Assembly (NCBI GenBank): GCA_021782195.1
Contig: JAJXVI010000186.1
Coordinates: 1 to 5,702 of the forward strand
DNA from: a bacterium
GTDB taxonomy: Bacteria; Vulcanimicrobiota; Xenobia; RGZZ01
DNA length: 5,702 nt
Direction: 5' to 3'
Position numbers and translations under genes: made by a program
The notes under the pieces: generated by a model
Told to the model about the DNA's origin: nothing
The model's input: only the letters and a program-made list of their open reading frames with translations
The model's database searches: none
Shown: positions 1 through 5,702 of the stretch, one piece after another
Layout: every line of letters starts with the position of its first letter
Numbering within the stretch: position 1 is the stretch's first letter

Positions 1-83
1 TCAGCCAACTGCGCACTGTGACCTGAGGCGCAAACTCCTCCGCTGCGGAGCCCCTACTCTGCACGTTTACTGTAGAGCCCGCC

Positions 84-881
84 TTGTTCTGCACGAAAAC
101 GGGAATGGGCCCGTTCCAGGTCGACATCGTGCCTGCGCCAGACCTGCGCACGGTTGATGTCCAGGAGTTCACGAGGGCCCTCGGCGGAGTTGTCAAATGG
201 TGCCAGGAAACGCTGCCCGGCTACCGTAATAGCGAGTACCGAATTACCTTCAACCTGACCGGCGGCTTCAAAGGCGTGCTTGGATTTCTGCAGACCGTCG
301 GCATGTTCTACGCCGACGAGAGCGTCTACATCTTCGAAGGCAGCCAGTTGCTGCGGGTGCCGCGTCTCCCGTTGCGCATCGACGCCGACGAGGTGTTGCG
401 CAAGAACCTTCCTGTCGCCCGCCGGCTGGCCAACGACCTTCCCGTGGCCGCATCAGAGACGGCCAACCTCCCCGAAGTGATGCTCTATCCCGTCGGGGAC
501 GAGGTTGAGATGTCTCCCTGGGGAAAGCTCGTCTGGGGAACTTCGCGTCAACCTTTCTACGAGCGCGAACTCCTGCCGCCGCTGCTTGACTGCCTGGTGT
601 TCACCGATGGCTTTCGGAACAGCGTGAAACGCTACGGACTCGACGAATCGCGGTACCTTCAGCTCAACGGCCAGCTCGACGACCTGGCGCGCTGCATCAG
701 GTTCCGGGGCACTGATCGCCCGCACAATCCGCAGAGCCTCCGGTTCAAACCGCTTGCGGGAAACCCCGTGCCCCCTTCGACGCACGAGGCCTGCGCCTGG
801 TCGGATGCCGACGCGAAGCGCCTCTATGGCCACTTCGACGGCCAGCAGTTCGTCCTCGACGCGCTGGGGGAGCACCTGTAG
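84..881 (+). CDS. CARF-domain CRISPR-associated protein, probable CARF-RelE (Cami1-like) effector, N-terminally truncated
   Basis: CARF proteins of the Cas_APE2256 type sense cyclic oligoadenylates made by type III CRISPR complexes and switch on a fused effector. Seen here: NLTGGFK (residues 57-63) after a beta strand, then a hydrophobic helix, VYIFEGSQLLRVPRLPLRI (81-99) and MSPWGKLVW (143-151), the order expected for the second half of such a CARF domain. The C-terminus (about 185-265) has a helix, then LRFKPLAGNP, THEACAW and AKRLYGHFDG with closing hydrophobic strands, which resembles the KPLxG...R-Y layout of RelE-fold mRNA interferases. The first CARF strand, usually a TVGTSLL-like motif, and roughly 100 residues are absent; a stop at 24-26 closes the frame. 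The start is uncertain: TTG at 84 or ATG at 105, neither with a good ribosome binding site. It may be a pseudogene. CARF is fairly sure, RelE moderately. The 81-bp gap to the convergent neighbour shows no clear terminator. Confidence 0.72.
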   Translation: MFCTKTGMGPFQVDIVPAPDLRTVDVQEFTRALGGVVKWCQETLPGYRNSEYRITFNLTGGFKGVLGFLQTVGMFYADESVYIFEGSQLLRVPRLPLRIDADEVLRKNLPVARRLANDLPVAASETANLPEVMLYPVGDEVEMSPWGKLVWGTSRQPFYERELLPPLLDCLVFTDGFRNSVKRYGLDESRYLQLNGQLDDLARCIRFRGTDRPHNPQSLRFKPLAGNPVPPSTHEACAWSDADAKRLYGHFDGQQFVLDALGEHL

Positions 882-962
882 CGTCGGCGCTCGCCCCCCC
901 GTCCCGTCCGCGCAACGCCTCCCGCCGAGGGCACCGCCCCCCCGCCAGCGTCGCGGCGCCCG

Positions 963-2897
963 TCAGTGCGTCGTACCTGGCATCTGGCCCGGCTCCAACT
1001 CAGGCACCTCGGCGTGACTCAACTGGATCAAGTGGCCGTCGTGGTTGAAGCCCAGTTCCACGTAGTGCGTGGCGCTGACGTCGTCTCGGCTGGCGCCGTT
1101 CGAGTAGTAGATGAACGTCTCGCCCTGGTCGTTGTGATACATCTCCTGGGCCCGCACATCCGTGTCGGTTGGAAGCCCGAGCTGGCTCGCGTGCTGTTGA
1201 AGGTACGTGTCGGCCGCGGGAGCTGCCGGGTACGCTTTCGAGCGTGGCACATCCGGGTCCCGCGCGTCCGGGTTCTGGTACGCGGACGGTCCGTTGACTC
1301 GAAACGCTTCGCCGTTGGCGAGACTGCTCGGAAGCGTCAGCGCGGGATTCTGGCCCAGCTTGCGCGTGGCCGCTTCCTGCGCATCGTAAACGGCGCTCTG
1401 CGTGGGAACGTTCGATTTCTCGAAGCACTTCTTGTAAAGGTCGCTGTACTGTGCACCGTGGTGCAGGTTGTCTGCCTTCATCATCGCCCGCGCCAGATCA
1501 CCCTGGTTCGTGTTCGGGCTCTCGGGAAGGAAGTCGACCCCGTGCATCAGGTCGGAACCGACAATGTCGGTCGCCTTCTTGAGCGCCGCATCGGACGAAA
1601 GACTCGGATCACTGGCCCTGAGTCGCTCGTTCACGGCCAGGACGCTGTGGTAGAACCCGCTGGTGAACTGCTCCGAAGCCTTGTGTGGCTCCATGCTTGA
1701 CTCCGGCCCCTTTGGAGGCGGCGCCGCGAGGTTTCGCAACCCTTCGTGGATATTGGGTGTCCACGGCTTTTGCGGCTGGGGCGACAGGGGATTCTGTTCG
1801 TGCAGCGAGGGCATCTGGTTAAACCCTTCCGCCAGGTTGGACGCCACGTTGGAGGTCACGCCCCTGGCGAGTTTGTCGGTGACGTCCTTGCGCACGTTCG
1901 GGTCTTGCAGGGAGTTCAGCAACGAGGTGGAGTCGGCAAACGCCTCGTGCATCGCCGCGGCCGGCGGCGCGCCGGAATTCGCGGGCTTGTCCCAGTCAGC
2001 GGGATTGCCCGAGTCCGGATGCGCGCCGGAATCCGCGGGCACGGCGGAGTCCGTGGCATTGCCCGCGTCGCGAGGATTGCCCGAGACGGGAGGATTGCCG
2101 GAATCCGCGGGATTGCCCGAATCGCTCGGACGCATGTACTGAGGCCTTGCGCCCATCAGGATTGCGTGCCCGTTTTCGTGCGAGACGACGTCCGGATCGG
2201 TCGCCGCGGCCGGCTCATCCGGGGGCATGCTGATTTCGCCGTTCGTGGGGCTTGTGTCAGGACCGGTTGAGGCGGAGGGGTCATCGAGCTTGACGGTCAG
2301 CTTGTCGCCATCAGGATAGCTGAAGTTGCGCCCCATGTACCGTGCGGCCATGTCGTGCGTGTTCTCCGCCGTCGTGAACGCCTGCAACACCCCGCGGTCG
2401 CCGCTGATCTGGCCGTTTGGTCCCACGTGGAGGTCCGGCGCGTTTTCGCGGTCACGCAACACGCGCGTGTGGTCGCCTTCGATCTGCACGGGCGCGACCT
2501 GTGGTGCCGGCGGGGGACTGGCCATCCCTCCCACGGGCGCCGTCGCTCCCCCTGGCGCGGACTGCGCTCCCCCCGCGTGCGGCCCCGACGTTGCGGACTG
2601 CGGACCCGGCGCACCCGCGAGATCCTTCCAGCCCTTCATGAACTGCTCGTTGGCGTTCATCACGCGCACCTTCTTGTGCAGCGTCTCCTGTCTGGACGGC
2701 ACGAGCCCGTTGGCCTGCGGATCGTAGGTTATCGTGGGTGAATCGACAGTGGCATAGTCCCCTGCGTCTCGGTTCGGGCCGATCCCCTTTGGGGACACGG
2801 ACTGTTGACTCATGAGCTGAAACAGGTTTGAGAGTATGGCCATCGACGTGCAATCCACCATCATCGTGCGCGCAATGCGCAGTTTCCCTTCCAGCAT
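963..2897 (-). CDS. Putative zinc metallopeptidase (HExxH, gluzincin-like) with internal hexapeptide repeats
   Basis: Product of 644 residues, probably a zinc-dependent peptidase. The sequence shows HENGH (residues 240-244), the HExxH zinc and catalytic motif, and MHEAFAD (316-322), which fits the downstream glutamate ligand (E318) plus conserved Asp of gluzincins such as thermolysin- and fungalysin-like families. Order: N-terminal region without a clear signal peptide (1-94); Gly/Ala/Pro-rich linker (95-137); catalytic region (about 138-330), including an AENTHDMAARYMG helix before the active site; a proline-rich stretch (366-400); and an uncharacterised C-terminal region with SATHYVELGFNHDGHL (608-623). 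Nine hexapeptide units (259-312) sit between the zinc motifs. The start is unsure: the ATG at 2897 has AGAAGG only one base upstream, which is too close, and internal ATGs at 2864, 2861, 2843 and 2813 lack good sites. Family assignment is inferred from motifs; substrate and export route are unknown. It is transcribed away from the radical SAM operon. Confidence 0.75.
   Translation of the reverse strand: MLEGKLRIARTMMVDCTSMAILSNLFQLMSQQSVSPKGIGPNRDAGDYATVDSPTITYDPQANGLVPSRQETLHKKVRVMNANEQFMKGWKDLAGAPGPQSATSGPHAGGAQSAPGGATAPVGGMASPPPAPQVAPVQIEGDHTRVLRDRENAPDLHVGPNGQISGDRGVLQAFTTAENTHDMAARYMGRNFSYPDGDKLTVKLDDPSASTGPDTSPTNGEISMPPDEPAAATDPDVVSHENGHAILMGARPQYMRPSDSGNPADSGNPPVSGNPRDAGNATDSAVPADSGAHPDSGNPADWDKPANSGAPPAAAMHEAFADSTSLLNSLQDPNVRKDVTDKLARGVTSNVASNLAEGFNQMPSLHEQNPLSPQPQKPWTPNIHEGLRNLAAPPPKGPESSMEPHKASEQFTSGFYHSVLAVNERLRASDPSLSSDAALKKATDIVGSDLMHGVDFLPESPNTNQGDLARAMMKADNLHHGAQYSDLYKKCFEKSNVPTQSAVYDAQEAATRKLGQNPALTLPSSLANGEAFRVNGPSAYQNPDARDPDVPRSKAYPAAPAADTYLQQHASQLGLPTDTDVRAQEMYHNDQGETFIYYSNGASRDDVSATHYVELGFNHDGHLIQLSHAEVPELEPGQMPGTTH
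1962..2123 (-). repeat. Nine-unit 18-bp coding repeat (DSGNPA-type hexapeptides)
   Basis: Residues 259-312 of the metallopeptidase form nine consecutive hexapeptides of the DSGNPA type: DSGNPA, DSGNPP, VSGNPR, DAGNAT, DSAVPA, DSGAHP, DSGNPA, DWDKPA, NSGAPP. The DNA units have diverged at many positions while length stays exactly 18 bp, so the frame is preserved. The repeat probably forms a flexible loop between the two zinc-ligand segments; this is inferred from its composition and position. Confidence 0.85.
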
Positions 2898-2930
2898 ACC
2901 TTCTGGCGAACTCTGCGTCGTTTCCGGTGT

Positions 2931-2957
2931 GTAAAAAACTTGTTAACTTCTTGTGAC
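2931..2957. promoter_or_regulatory. AT-rich patch, possible promoter region for the divergent genes
   Basis: The run GTAAAAAACTTGTTAACTTC (2931-2950) is strikingly A/T-rich in an otherwise GC-rich spacer and contains a GTTAAC palindrome and two AACTT words. It lies 34-60 bp upstream of the annotated metallopeptidase start, a plausible promoter location for the minus strand. No good -35/-10 pair at 16-18 bp spacing could be identified on either strand, so this is a location guess. Confidence 0.25.
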
Positions 2958-3015
2958 ACGCGCCTCGACGTCGCACGTGCACGGCACGCTGCAGGGAGCC
3001 TCCTCCCGCGGCGAG

Positions 3016-3090
3016 AATCCGCTCCACGAGCGTGAGTCCCTGGTGCGATCCGCAGGCGTCCCGCCAATCCGCTCCACGAGCGTGAGTCCC
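3016..3090. repeat. Perfect 25-bp direct repeat (3016-3040 and 3066-3090) with internal hairpin
   Basis: Two identical 25-bp copies start 50 bp apart and are separated by exactly 25 bp. Each contains CGCTCCACGAGCG, a 5-bp perfect inverted repeat (CGCTC/GAGCG) with a CAC loop. Sequences after each copy share CGATCC and TCCCGC, which suggests an older tandem duplication of a unit of about 50 bp that has partly decayed outside the hairpin part. Two copies are too few to call a CRISPR array. Confidence 0.8.
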
Positions 3091-3206
3091 CGATCCTCCC
3101 GTTTTCCCGCGGGTCAACCCGTACCGCCCCCCGCGCGCCATCCGTTCCCCCGACCAACCCCCGCGGACCGCGCGGTGCGATCGCCCATCTCCCAGGAAAG
3201 CAGCCG

Positions 3207-3212
3207 AAGGAG
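3207..3212 (+). promoter_or_regulatory. Ribosome binding site (AAGGAG) of the small ORF
   Basis: AAGGAG lies 7 bases upstream of the ATG at 3220 and matches the anti-Shine-Dalgarno consensus in full. A competing TTG at 3215 is only two bases away. This site is the main reason to treat the short reading frame at 3220 as a gene. Confidence 0.5.
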
Positions 3213-3219
3213 CGTTGTC

Positions 3220-3414
3220 ATGCGTAGAGCCCGGACCCTCCCGTCCCCACTCCTCGGCGCGTCCGCTCGCCCGGGCGCGTCCGCTCGCCCGGGCGCATCC
3301 GCTCGCGATGACCGTCGTGGGCTCCCGTTCCGTCGCGGACAGCCCCCCGCGTCCGCTCGCCCGAACGCATTCGCGTTCCGCCACACCGCTTCGCCCGCGG
3401 AGGTCCGCGCGTGA
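3220..3414 (+). CDS. Small repeat-containing basic peptide (64 aa), coupled to the radical SAM gene
   Basis: I do not recognise this peptide. It is 64 residues long, rich in Arg, Ala and Pro, with no Cys and no Lys. It begins MRRARTLPSPLL, then has three tandem hexapeptides GASARP, GASARP, GASARD (residues 13-30), a spacer, a fourth copy PASARP (43-48), and ends TASPAEVRA. Support for a real gene is an ATG with AAGGAG at 7-bp spacing and a TGA stop (3412-3414) overlapping the GTG start of the radical SAM gene as GTGA, typical of translational coupling. If translated, it could be a substrate or precursor peptide for that enzyme, or just a leader ORF that couples translation. Against it: low complexity, no known leader motif, and the repeat may be an ordinary minisatellite that happens to be open. 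Confidence 0.4.
   Translation: MRRARTLPSPLLGASARPGASARPGASARDDRRGLPFRRGQPPASARPNAFAFRHTASPAEVRA
3256..3309. repeat. Three-unit 18-bp tandem repeat
   Basis: Units at 3256-3273, 3274-3291 and 3292-3309. The first two are identical (GGCGCGTCCGCTCGCCCG); the third differs at one base in its first 15 and at its last three bases. The array lies wholly within the small ORF and is in frame with it, giving GASARP, GASARP, GASARD. It resembles, in period and in encoded peptide, the array at the right end of the window. Confidence 0.9.
3349..3363. repeat. Detached partial copy of the 18-bp unit
   Basis: GCGTCCGCTCGCCCG is identical to 15 of 18 bases of the tandem unit at 3256-3291, and lies 58 bp past the start of the third unit. 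The following bases (AACGCATTCGCG) look like a further degenerate unit. It stays in the same reading frame as the tandem copies, giving PASARP. Confidence 0.75.
3399..3403 (+). promoter_or_regulatory. Ribosome binding site (GGAGG) deciding the GTG start of the radical SAM gene
   Basis: GGAGG ends 7 bases before the GTG at 3411. It lies inside the 3' end of the small ORF. With the GTGA overlap it sets the start of the large gene and allows either independent or coupled initiation. Confidence 0.7.
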
Positions 3415-5408
3415 CGTCCGCTGACGCGCCTCGGCGCCGCGTGGTCATCGTCGACCTGCAGCAGATCTATCGTGTGGTGCGTGCGCTCTACATCCCGCTC
3501 GTCCACGGACTTTTGCGCGCGCACGCCGAAGCTTGCGACGATCTGCGCGCCGCCTACGAGTTCGCCGAGCCGCTCTGCATCCCGTCCTCCCTCGAAGAAA
3601 TGCTGGACGCCATAGGGGCAGCCGACGTCGTCGGCTTCAGCACCTACGTCTGGAACGAGTGCAACTCCCACGCGCTGGCTCGCGCCGTCCGCGAACGCCT
3701 TCCCGAGGCGCTCATCGTGTTTGGCGGCCCGCAGATTCCGCGCACACCGTCCGACTACCTCGAGCGCCACCCCTGGGTCGATCTCTGCGTGCACGGAGAA
3801 GGGGAGGCTGCGTTCAGCGCCATCCTGCGTGAGCGGTTGCGCCCGTCCCCGTCCTGGGAGGACGTCCCCGGCGTGAGCTTTCGGTGCGGCCAAGCGCAGC
3901 GCTGGAGCGTTGCGGCGCGCGTCCCCGTCTCGCTCGACGTGGCCAGCCCGTTTACGCTCGGGCACTTCGACGCGTTTGTCGAGCGGGCCCACGCCGCTGG
4001 CTATCGTCCCGTGGCGAGCCTGGAGACCAGTCGCGGCTGCCCCTATGTCTGCGCCTTCTGCAACTGGGGCATGGCGACCGGCACGAAGCCGCGTTTTCGT
4101 CCGCTTGAGCGCGTGCTCGAGGAGTTCGACTGGGTGGCCGCACACCGCGTCGGCATGGTGTTCCTCATCGACGCCAACTTCGGCATCTCGCCCCGCGACG
4201 TGGATCTCGTGAAAGCACTCGCCTCCCACAAGCATGCAAGCGGATTTCCGCGCCACGTCGTGGTGGCCGGTTTCGCCAAGAACAACAAGGAGCGCACCTT
4301 CGAGCTCACCCGCATTCTGCGTGACGAAGGCCTCGACGAGGCCGTGACCGTGAATTTCTCGCTGCAGTCGATGAGCCAGGACGCCCTTGACGCCATCGAC
4401 CGCCAGAACATCCCGCTCGCTTCATATCGCGCGGAGTCAGACCTGTACGCGGCCCACGGCTACGAGTTGACCCCCGACCTCATCTTCCCGCTGCCCGGCG
4501 AGACGCTCGAGCGGTTCAGGGAAGGCTACGCCGACCTCGCCTCCTGGTCGCACGTCAACCGCATCCGCGTCTATCCGCTCGCGATCCTGCCCAACACGAA
4601 GCTCTCAGACCCGCTCTACCGCGAGAAGTGGGGGCTGGTGACCCGCTTCGAGCGCCTGCAAACCCCGCTCCTTGAGCCTGAGCGTGACGACCTCGCCGAC
4701 GAGTGGATCGAGACCGTCACCTCCACGCGCCTGATTCCGCCCGAGGACGCCGCCCGCGCCCGCATCTTCGTGGTTGTCGTGAACGCTTTTGAAATCCATC
4801 CCCTGACGCGCGGCTTCCGTCGCGGACTTTCCCGCCTTCACGCGATTTCCGCGCACGACTTCTACGTGCGACTGCTGCGCTGGCAGGCCGACTGTGCGGG
4901 CGTCCTGGCGCAGCTTCTGCGCGAGATGGAAGCTGCGTTTCTCGACGCCCCCGAACAGTGCGAGGACATCGGCTGGAGCGGACGCTGCACCTGCTCCGAC
5001 GGCGAAACGCTGATGCCCGTGAAGGCCGTGACGCGCGAGGTGCTCATGCGCGCCGAGACGTTTCGCGACGAGCTGCGTGCGTTTGTGCGCGACGCGCTGC
5101 ACGTCGCCTGGACCGACCTCGAGGAGGAGCTGCTGCGCTTCCAGACCGACGCCTGGATTTTGCCCGAGCACGATCCCGCGCGTCCGCCCGTCTGCCGCTA
5201 CGAGGTCGACTGGCCCGCATACCTCGCTTCGGCGGACGGTGCCCTCGAGCGCCGTCCCGTCGTGGTGCGCTACGTGGCGCGCGAGGACGTGCTGCGGTGC
5301 GGGTACCGTCCCTCTCTTGACGCGTGGCAGTTGTGGTATCTTTCGCCTTACGGGCACGACACATTCTGCGCGTACCGCTGGGAGGACGCACGCGTCGAGC
5401 GCTGCTGA
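3411..5408 (+). CDS. Cobalamin-binding-domain radical SAM enzyme
   Basis: A 665-residue protein. Residues about 11-145 look like the B12-binding Rossmann domain common in class B radical SAM enzymes: VVGFSTYVWN (73-82), IVFGGPQI (102-109), VDLCVHGEGE (123-132). There is no DxHxxG motif, as is usual in this radical SAM group. The radical SAM core follows: TSRGCPYVCAFCNWG, with C210, C214 and C217 ligating a [4Fe-4S] cluster in CxxxCxxC spacing; FLIDANFGI (251-259); VNFSLQS (314-320); and PDLIFPLPGET (355-365). The last 225 residues match no domain I know and contain scattered cysteines (C495, C517, C526, C528, C595, C630, C653, and C665 at the extreme end). Such enzymes reductively cleave S-adenosylmethionine and often methylate unactivated carbons in natural products or peptides; the substrate here is unknown. 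The start is well supported by GGAGG at 7 bp. The overlapping small ORF upstream may encode a partner or substrate. The fold call is firm; methyltransferase activity is only inferred. Confidence 0.92.
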   Translation: MTSADAPRRRVVIVDLQQIYRVVRALYIPLVHGLLRAHAEACDDLRAAYEFAEPLCIPSSLEEMLDAIGAADVVGFSTYVWNECNSHALARAVRERLPEALIVFGGPQIPRTPSDYLERHPWVDLCVHGEGEAAFSAILRERLRPSPSWEDVPGVSFRCGQAQRWSVAARVPVSLDVASPFTLGHFDAFVERAHAAGYRPVASLETSRGCPYVCAFCNWGMATGTKPRFRPLERVLEEFDWVAAHRVGMVFLIDANFGISPRDVDLVKALASHKHASGFPRHVVVAGFAKNNKERTFELTRILRDEGLDEAVTVNFSLQSMSQDALDAIDRQNIPLASYRAESDLYAAHGYELTPDLIFPLPGETLERFREGYADLASWSHVNRIRVYPLAILPNTKLSDPLYREKWGLVTRFERLQTPLLEPERDDLADEWIETVTSTRLIPPEDAARARIFVVVVNAFEIHPLTRGFRRGLSRLHAISAHDFYVRLLRWQADCAGVLAQLLREMEAAFLDAPEQCEDIGWSGRCTCSDGETLMPVKAVTREVLMRAETFRDELRAFVRDALHVAWTDLEEELLRFQTDAWILPEHDPARPPVCRYEVDWPAYLASADGALERRPVVVRYVAREDVLRCGYRPSLDAWQLWYLSPYGHDTFCAYRWEDARVERC

Positions 5409-5420
5409 GCCGCTGCGCTC

Positions 5421-5702
5421 GGAGCGTCGGCGTGTGCGGGAGCGTCGGCGCGTGCGGGAGCGTCGGCGCGTGCGGGAGCGTCGGCGTGCGCGGGAGCGTC
5501 GGCGTGTGCGGGAGCGTCGGCGTGCGCGGGAGCGTCGGCGCGTGCGGGAGCGTCGGCGCGTGCGGGAGCGTCGGCGCGTGCGGGAGCGTCGGCGTGCGCG
5601 GGAGCGTCGGCGTGCGCGGGAGCGTCGGCGTGTGCGGGAGCGTCGGCGTGCGCGGGAGCGTTGGCGTGCGCGGGAGCGTTGGCGTGCGCGGGAGCGTTGG
5701 GG
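5421..5702. repeat. 18-bp tandem repeat array (15 full units plus a partial, running off the window)
   Basis: Unit GGAGCGTCGGCGTGTGCG and three variants, with no insertion or deletion over 15 full copies; a 12-base partial starts at 5691. Four unit types differ only at position 8 (C or T) and positions 13-15. Their order is A B B C A C B B B C C A C D D (A = TGT, B = CGT, C = TGC at 13-15, D = type C with T at position 8). The array begins 12 bp after the radical SAM stop codon. All six frames are free of stops inside it, so translation can be neither claimed nor excluded. In frame with the preceding gene it reads GASACA, GASARA and GALACA; on the minus strand one frame reads AHADAP, ARADAP and AHANAP, and runs open from the window edge to a stop at 5348-5350. 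Confidence 0.97.

Larger units (their letters stand above)
2898..3219. other. Divergent intergenic region without a convincing gene
   Basis: About 320 bp between the minus-strand metallopeptidase and the plus-strand small ORF. Reading from the left, it contains an AT-rich patch near 2931-2953 and then GC-rich DNA with a duplicated 25-bp element (3016-3090). From 3091 to 3200 it is C-rich sequence in which I see no promoter hexamers. Promoters for both divergent transcripts should lie here. A plus-strand frame is open from 2953, but its first part has no ribosome binding site and looks non-coding. Confidence 0.6.

Noticed and set aside
699..734. HEPN RNase motif (R-x5-H at RGTDRPH) in the CARF protein
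   Set aside because: The match lies in a Gly/Pro/Asn-rich loop and not between helices as in HEPN domains; the following strands fit a RelE-like fold better.
882..962. Bidirectional terminator between the convergent genes
   Set aside because: The best inverted repeat (CCTC/GAGG at 918-930) has a 4-bp stem and no T-run on either side.
3016..3090. Minimal CRISPR array
   Set aside because: Only two repeats, only one spacer, and sequence after the second copy partly resembles the spacer, which fits a decayed tandem duplication better.
2452..3384. 310-codon minus-strand frame across the start of the metallopeptidase and the intergenic region
   Set aside because: Arg/Gly-rich low-complexity translation, overlapping the better supported metallopeptidase in another frame; the two 25-bp repeats are read in different frames within it.
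2953..3414. Longer GTG-initiated version (153 codons) of the small ORF
   Set aside because: No ribosome binding site at 2953, and the first 89 codons cross the hairpin repeats. The ATG at 3220 with AAGGAG is a far better start.
3114..4256. Long open frame (380 codons) on the minus strand overlapping the radical SAM gene
   Set aside because: It lies antisense to the cluster-binding part of a clear enzyme, has no family motifs, and is expected from GC-rich third positions on the opposite strand.
5421..5702. CRISPR array at the right end
   Set aside because: Units are directly abutting 18-mers with no spacers; it is a minisatellite.

Overview
The window is high-GC bacterial DNA with three long genes, one probable small gene and several short tandem repeats. 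Strong G/C preference at third codon positions, GTG/TTG starts, purine-rich ribosome binding sites and many 18-bp minisatellites suggest a large-genome, high-GC bacterium. A myxobacterium or similar is my guess only; no marker gene is present to fix the taxon.

Left part (1-2897): a plus-strand gene (84-881) carries the second half of a CRISPR-associated CARF domain (Cas_APE2256 type) followed by a C-terminal region that reads like a RelE-fold RNase. This is the layout of the cyclic-oligoadenylate-activated CARF-RelE (Cami1-type) effectors of type III CRISPR systems. Its frame is closed upstream by a stop at 24-26, so the first part of the CARF domain is missing and the gene may be a decaying fragment. 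No CRISPR array or other cas gene is visible. Facing it on the minus strand (963-2897) is a 644-residue protein with a zinc metallopeptidase signature, HENGH followed 73 residues later by HEAFAD. Between the two ligand motifs lies a nine-unit hexapeptide repeat.

Middle (2898-3410): a spacer of about 510 bp separates the divergent genes. It holds an AT-rich patch, a 25-bp perfect direct repeat with an internal hairpin, and a 64-codon ORF (3220-3414) with a well-placed Shine-Dalgarno and GASARP repeats.

Right part (3411-5702): a 665-residue radical SAM enzyme with an N-terminal cobalamin-binding-like domain starts at a GTG that overlaps the stop of the small ORF (GTGA). The two look like a translationally coupled pair: a small repeat peptide plus a B12-dependent radical SAM enzyme, an arrangement that allows, but does not prove, a peptide-modifying (RiPP-like) system. 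The window ends inside an 18-bp tandem array of at least 15 units. Read in the right frame, this array spells nearly the same hexapeptide as the upstream repeat (GASARA/GASACA against GASARP). The CARF and metallopeptidase genes have no evident functional link to the radical SAM pair.
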